6,900 nt of DNA from Bacteroidales bacterium (lineage in GTDB: Bacteria > Bacteroidota > Bacteroidia > Bacteroidales > Muribaculaceae): NCBI GenBank assembly GCA_004557195.1, contig SFER01000114.1:1-6900 (forward strand), in the 5' to 3' direction. This document shows, piece after piece, positions 6,613 to 6,900 of the stretch. The notes below the pieces were generated by a model. The model searched no databases and was not told where the DNA came from. It saw nothing but the letters and a program-made list of their open reading frames with translations. The position numbers and the translations under genes were made by a program. Positions within the stretch are counted from its first letter, which is position 1; each line of letters begins with the position of its first letter.

Positions 6613-6900
6613 TTAATCAATGTCTGGAATATGCACACACTCGATTCCCGCGCGTTTGAGAAGGTCGATACCATCTTGAATGCGGTACAATTCTTGGAAA
6701 ATAACTCTTTTTATGCCTGCCTGAATGATGAGTTTGCTACATTCGATACAAGGCGAGGTGGTAACATAAAGCGTAGCGCCTTTGCTATTGTTGTTGCTTT
6801 GGGCGATTTTTGTAATGGCATTTGCCTCGGCATGGAGCACATACGACTTGGTAACTCCGTTTTCATCTTCGCAAATATTCTCAAATCCGGCGGGAGTGCC
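6613..6900 (-). CDS. dCMP deaminase (zinc, ComEB-like), N-terminus beyond the window
   Basis: The reading frame is open to the window edge; the last 95 residues are present and about 50-60 N-terminal residues are missing for a family length near 150. The visible part has the cytidine/deoxycytidylate deaminase zinc signature: HAE (H23 as ligand and E25 as proton shuttle, counting from the edge) and TTSPCIEC (C51 and C54 as ligands). GTPAGFEN and CEDENGV before it, and the GIKRVIFQE segment after it, are typical of dCMP deaminases rather than tRNA adenosine or riboflavin deaminases. Known reaction: dCMP to dUMP, the precursor for thymidylate synthase. The in-frame Met at 6840 directly precedes the HAE motif and would cut off conserved sequence, so it is not the start. 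It is the first visible gene of the minus-strand unit, ending 12 bp before the S41 protease gene. It shares the thymidylate/folate theme with the cyclo-ligase two genes on. Confidence 0.92.
   Translation of the reverse strand, partial: GTPAGFENICEDENGVTKSYVLHAEANAITKIAQSNNNSKGATLYVTTSPCIECSKLIIQAGIKRVIFQELYRIQDGIDLLKRAGIECVHIPDID

Noticed and set aside
6613..6840. A 75-residue small protein starting at the ATG at 6840
   Set aside because: The frame continues upstream to the window edge with residues typical of dCMP deaminases (GTPAGF, CEDENG), and this Met lies two residues before the zinc-binding His. It is an internal Met of a truncated gene.
1..6900. CRISPR array, tRNA/rRNA genes, insertion sequence or prophage remnants
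   Set aside because: No spaced direct repeats, tRNA-like stems, transposase frames or terminal repeats were seen; all space except 3072-3219 and short gaps is filled by the seven genes.

Overview
The window is a compact piece of a Bacteroidota chromosome, most likely order Bacteroidales (a Muribaculaceae-like gut lineage is possible, but that is a guess from composition and gene content). The evidence is: no Shine-Dalgarno sequences but A/T-rich start contexts; one good match to the Bacteroidota promoter (TTTG, 21 bp, TAnnTTTG); a DUF542/hemerythrin-like protein of the Bacteroidota type; and an S41 protease and a pitrilysin-type M16 protease of lengths usual in this phylum. All seven genes lie on the minus strand, so the order of transcription runs from high to low coordinates. 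No stretch of 300 bases lacks a gene; the only sizeable intergenic region is 3072-3219.

Transcription unit 1 (6900 to 3220) has five tightly packed genes. They are a dCMP deaminase (N-terminus outside the window), an S41 C-terminal processing protease, 5-formyltetrahydrofolate cyclo-ligase, a DUF542 plus hemerythrin-like protein, and a LuxR/GerE-type regulator. The gaps are 12 bp, 5 bp, then two ATGA 4-bp overlaps, so the last three genes should be translationally coupled. dCMP deaminase and the cyclo-ligase both feed thymidylate/folate one-carbon metabolism, the protease is a periplasmic maintenance enzyme, and the final two genes look like a small sensor-regulator module.

Transcription unit 2 (3071 to 1, continuing out of the window) has its own promoter. 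It encodes a small outer-membrane beta-barrel protein and, 29 bp downstream, a large secreted M16 zinc metalloprotease whose last part lies outside the window. Between the two units, directly at the stop codon of the LuxR gene, is a perfect 12-bp inverted repeat with a 32-nt loop followed by a T-run: a weak terminator candidate or an operator.

The most interesting item is the hemerythrin-like/LuxR pair. The first protein keeps the fold signature and length of the RIC (YtfE/ScdA) iron-repair family but appears to have lost the di-cysteine of the N-terminal domain and essentially all the diiron ligands. Its coupled regulator has a shortened, divergent receiver-like N-terminal domain with five cysteines, including CxxC. 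This suggests a metal-free or re-purposed sensory scaffold rather than a classical RIC repair enzyme. It is inference from motif reading and needs alignment or biochemistry to confirm.
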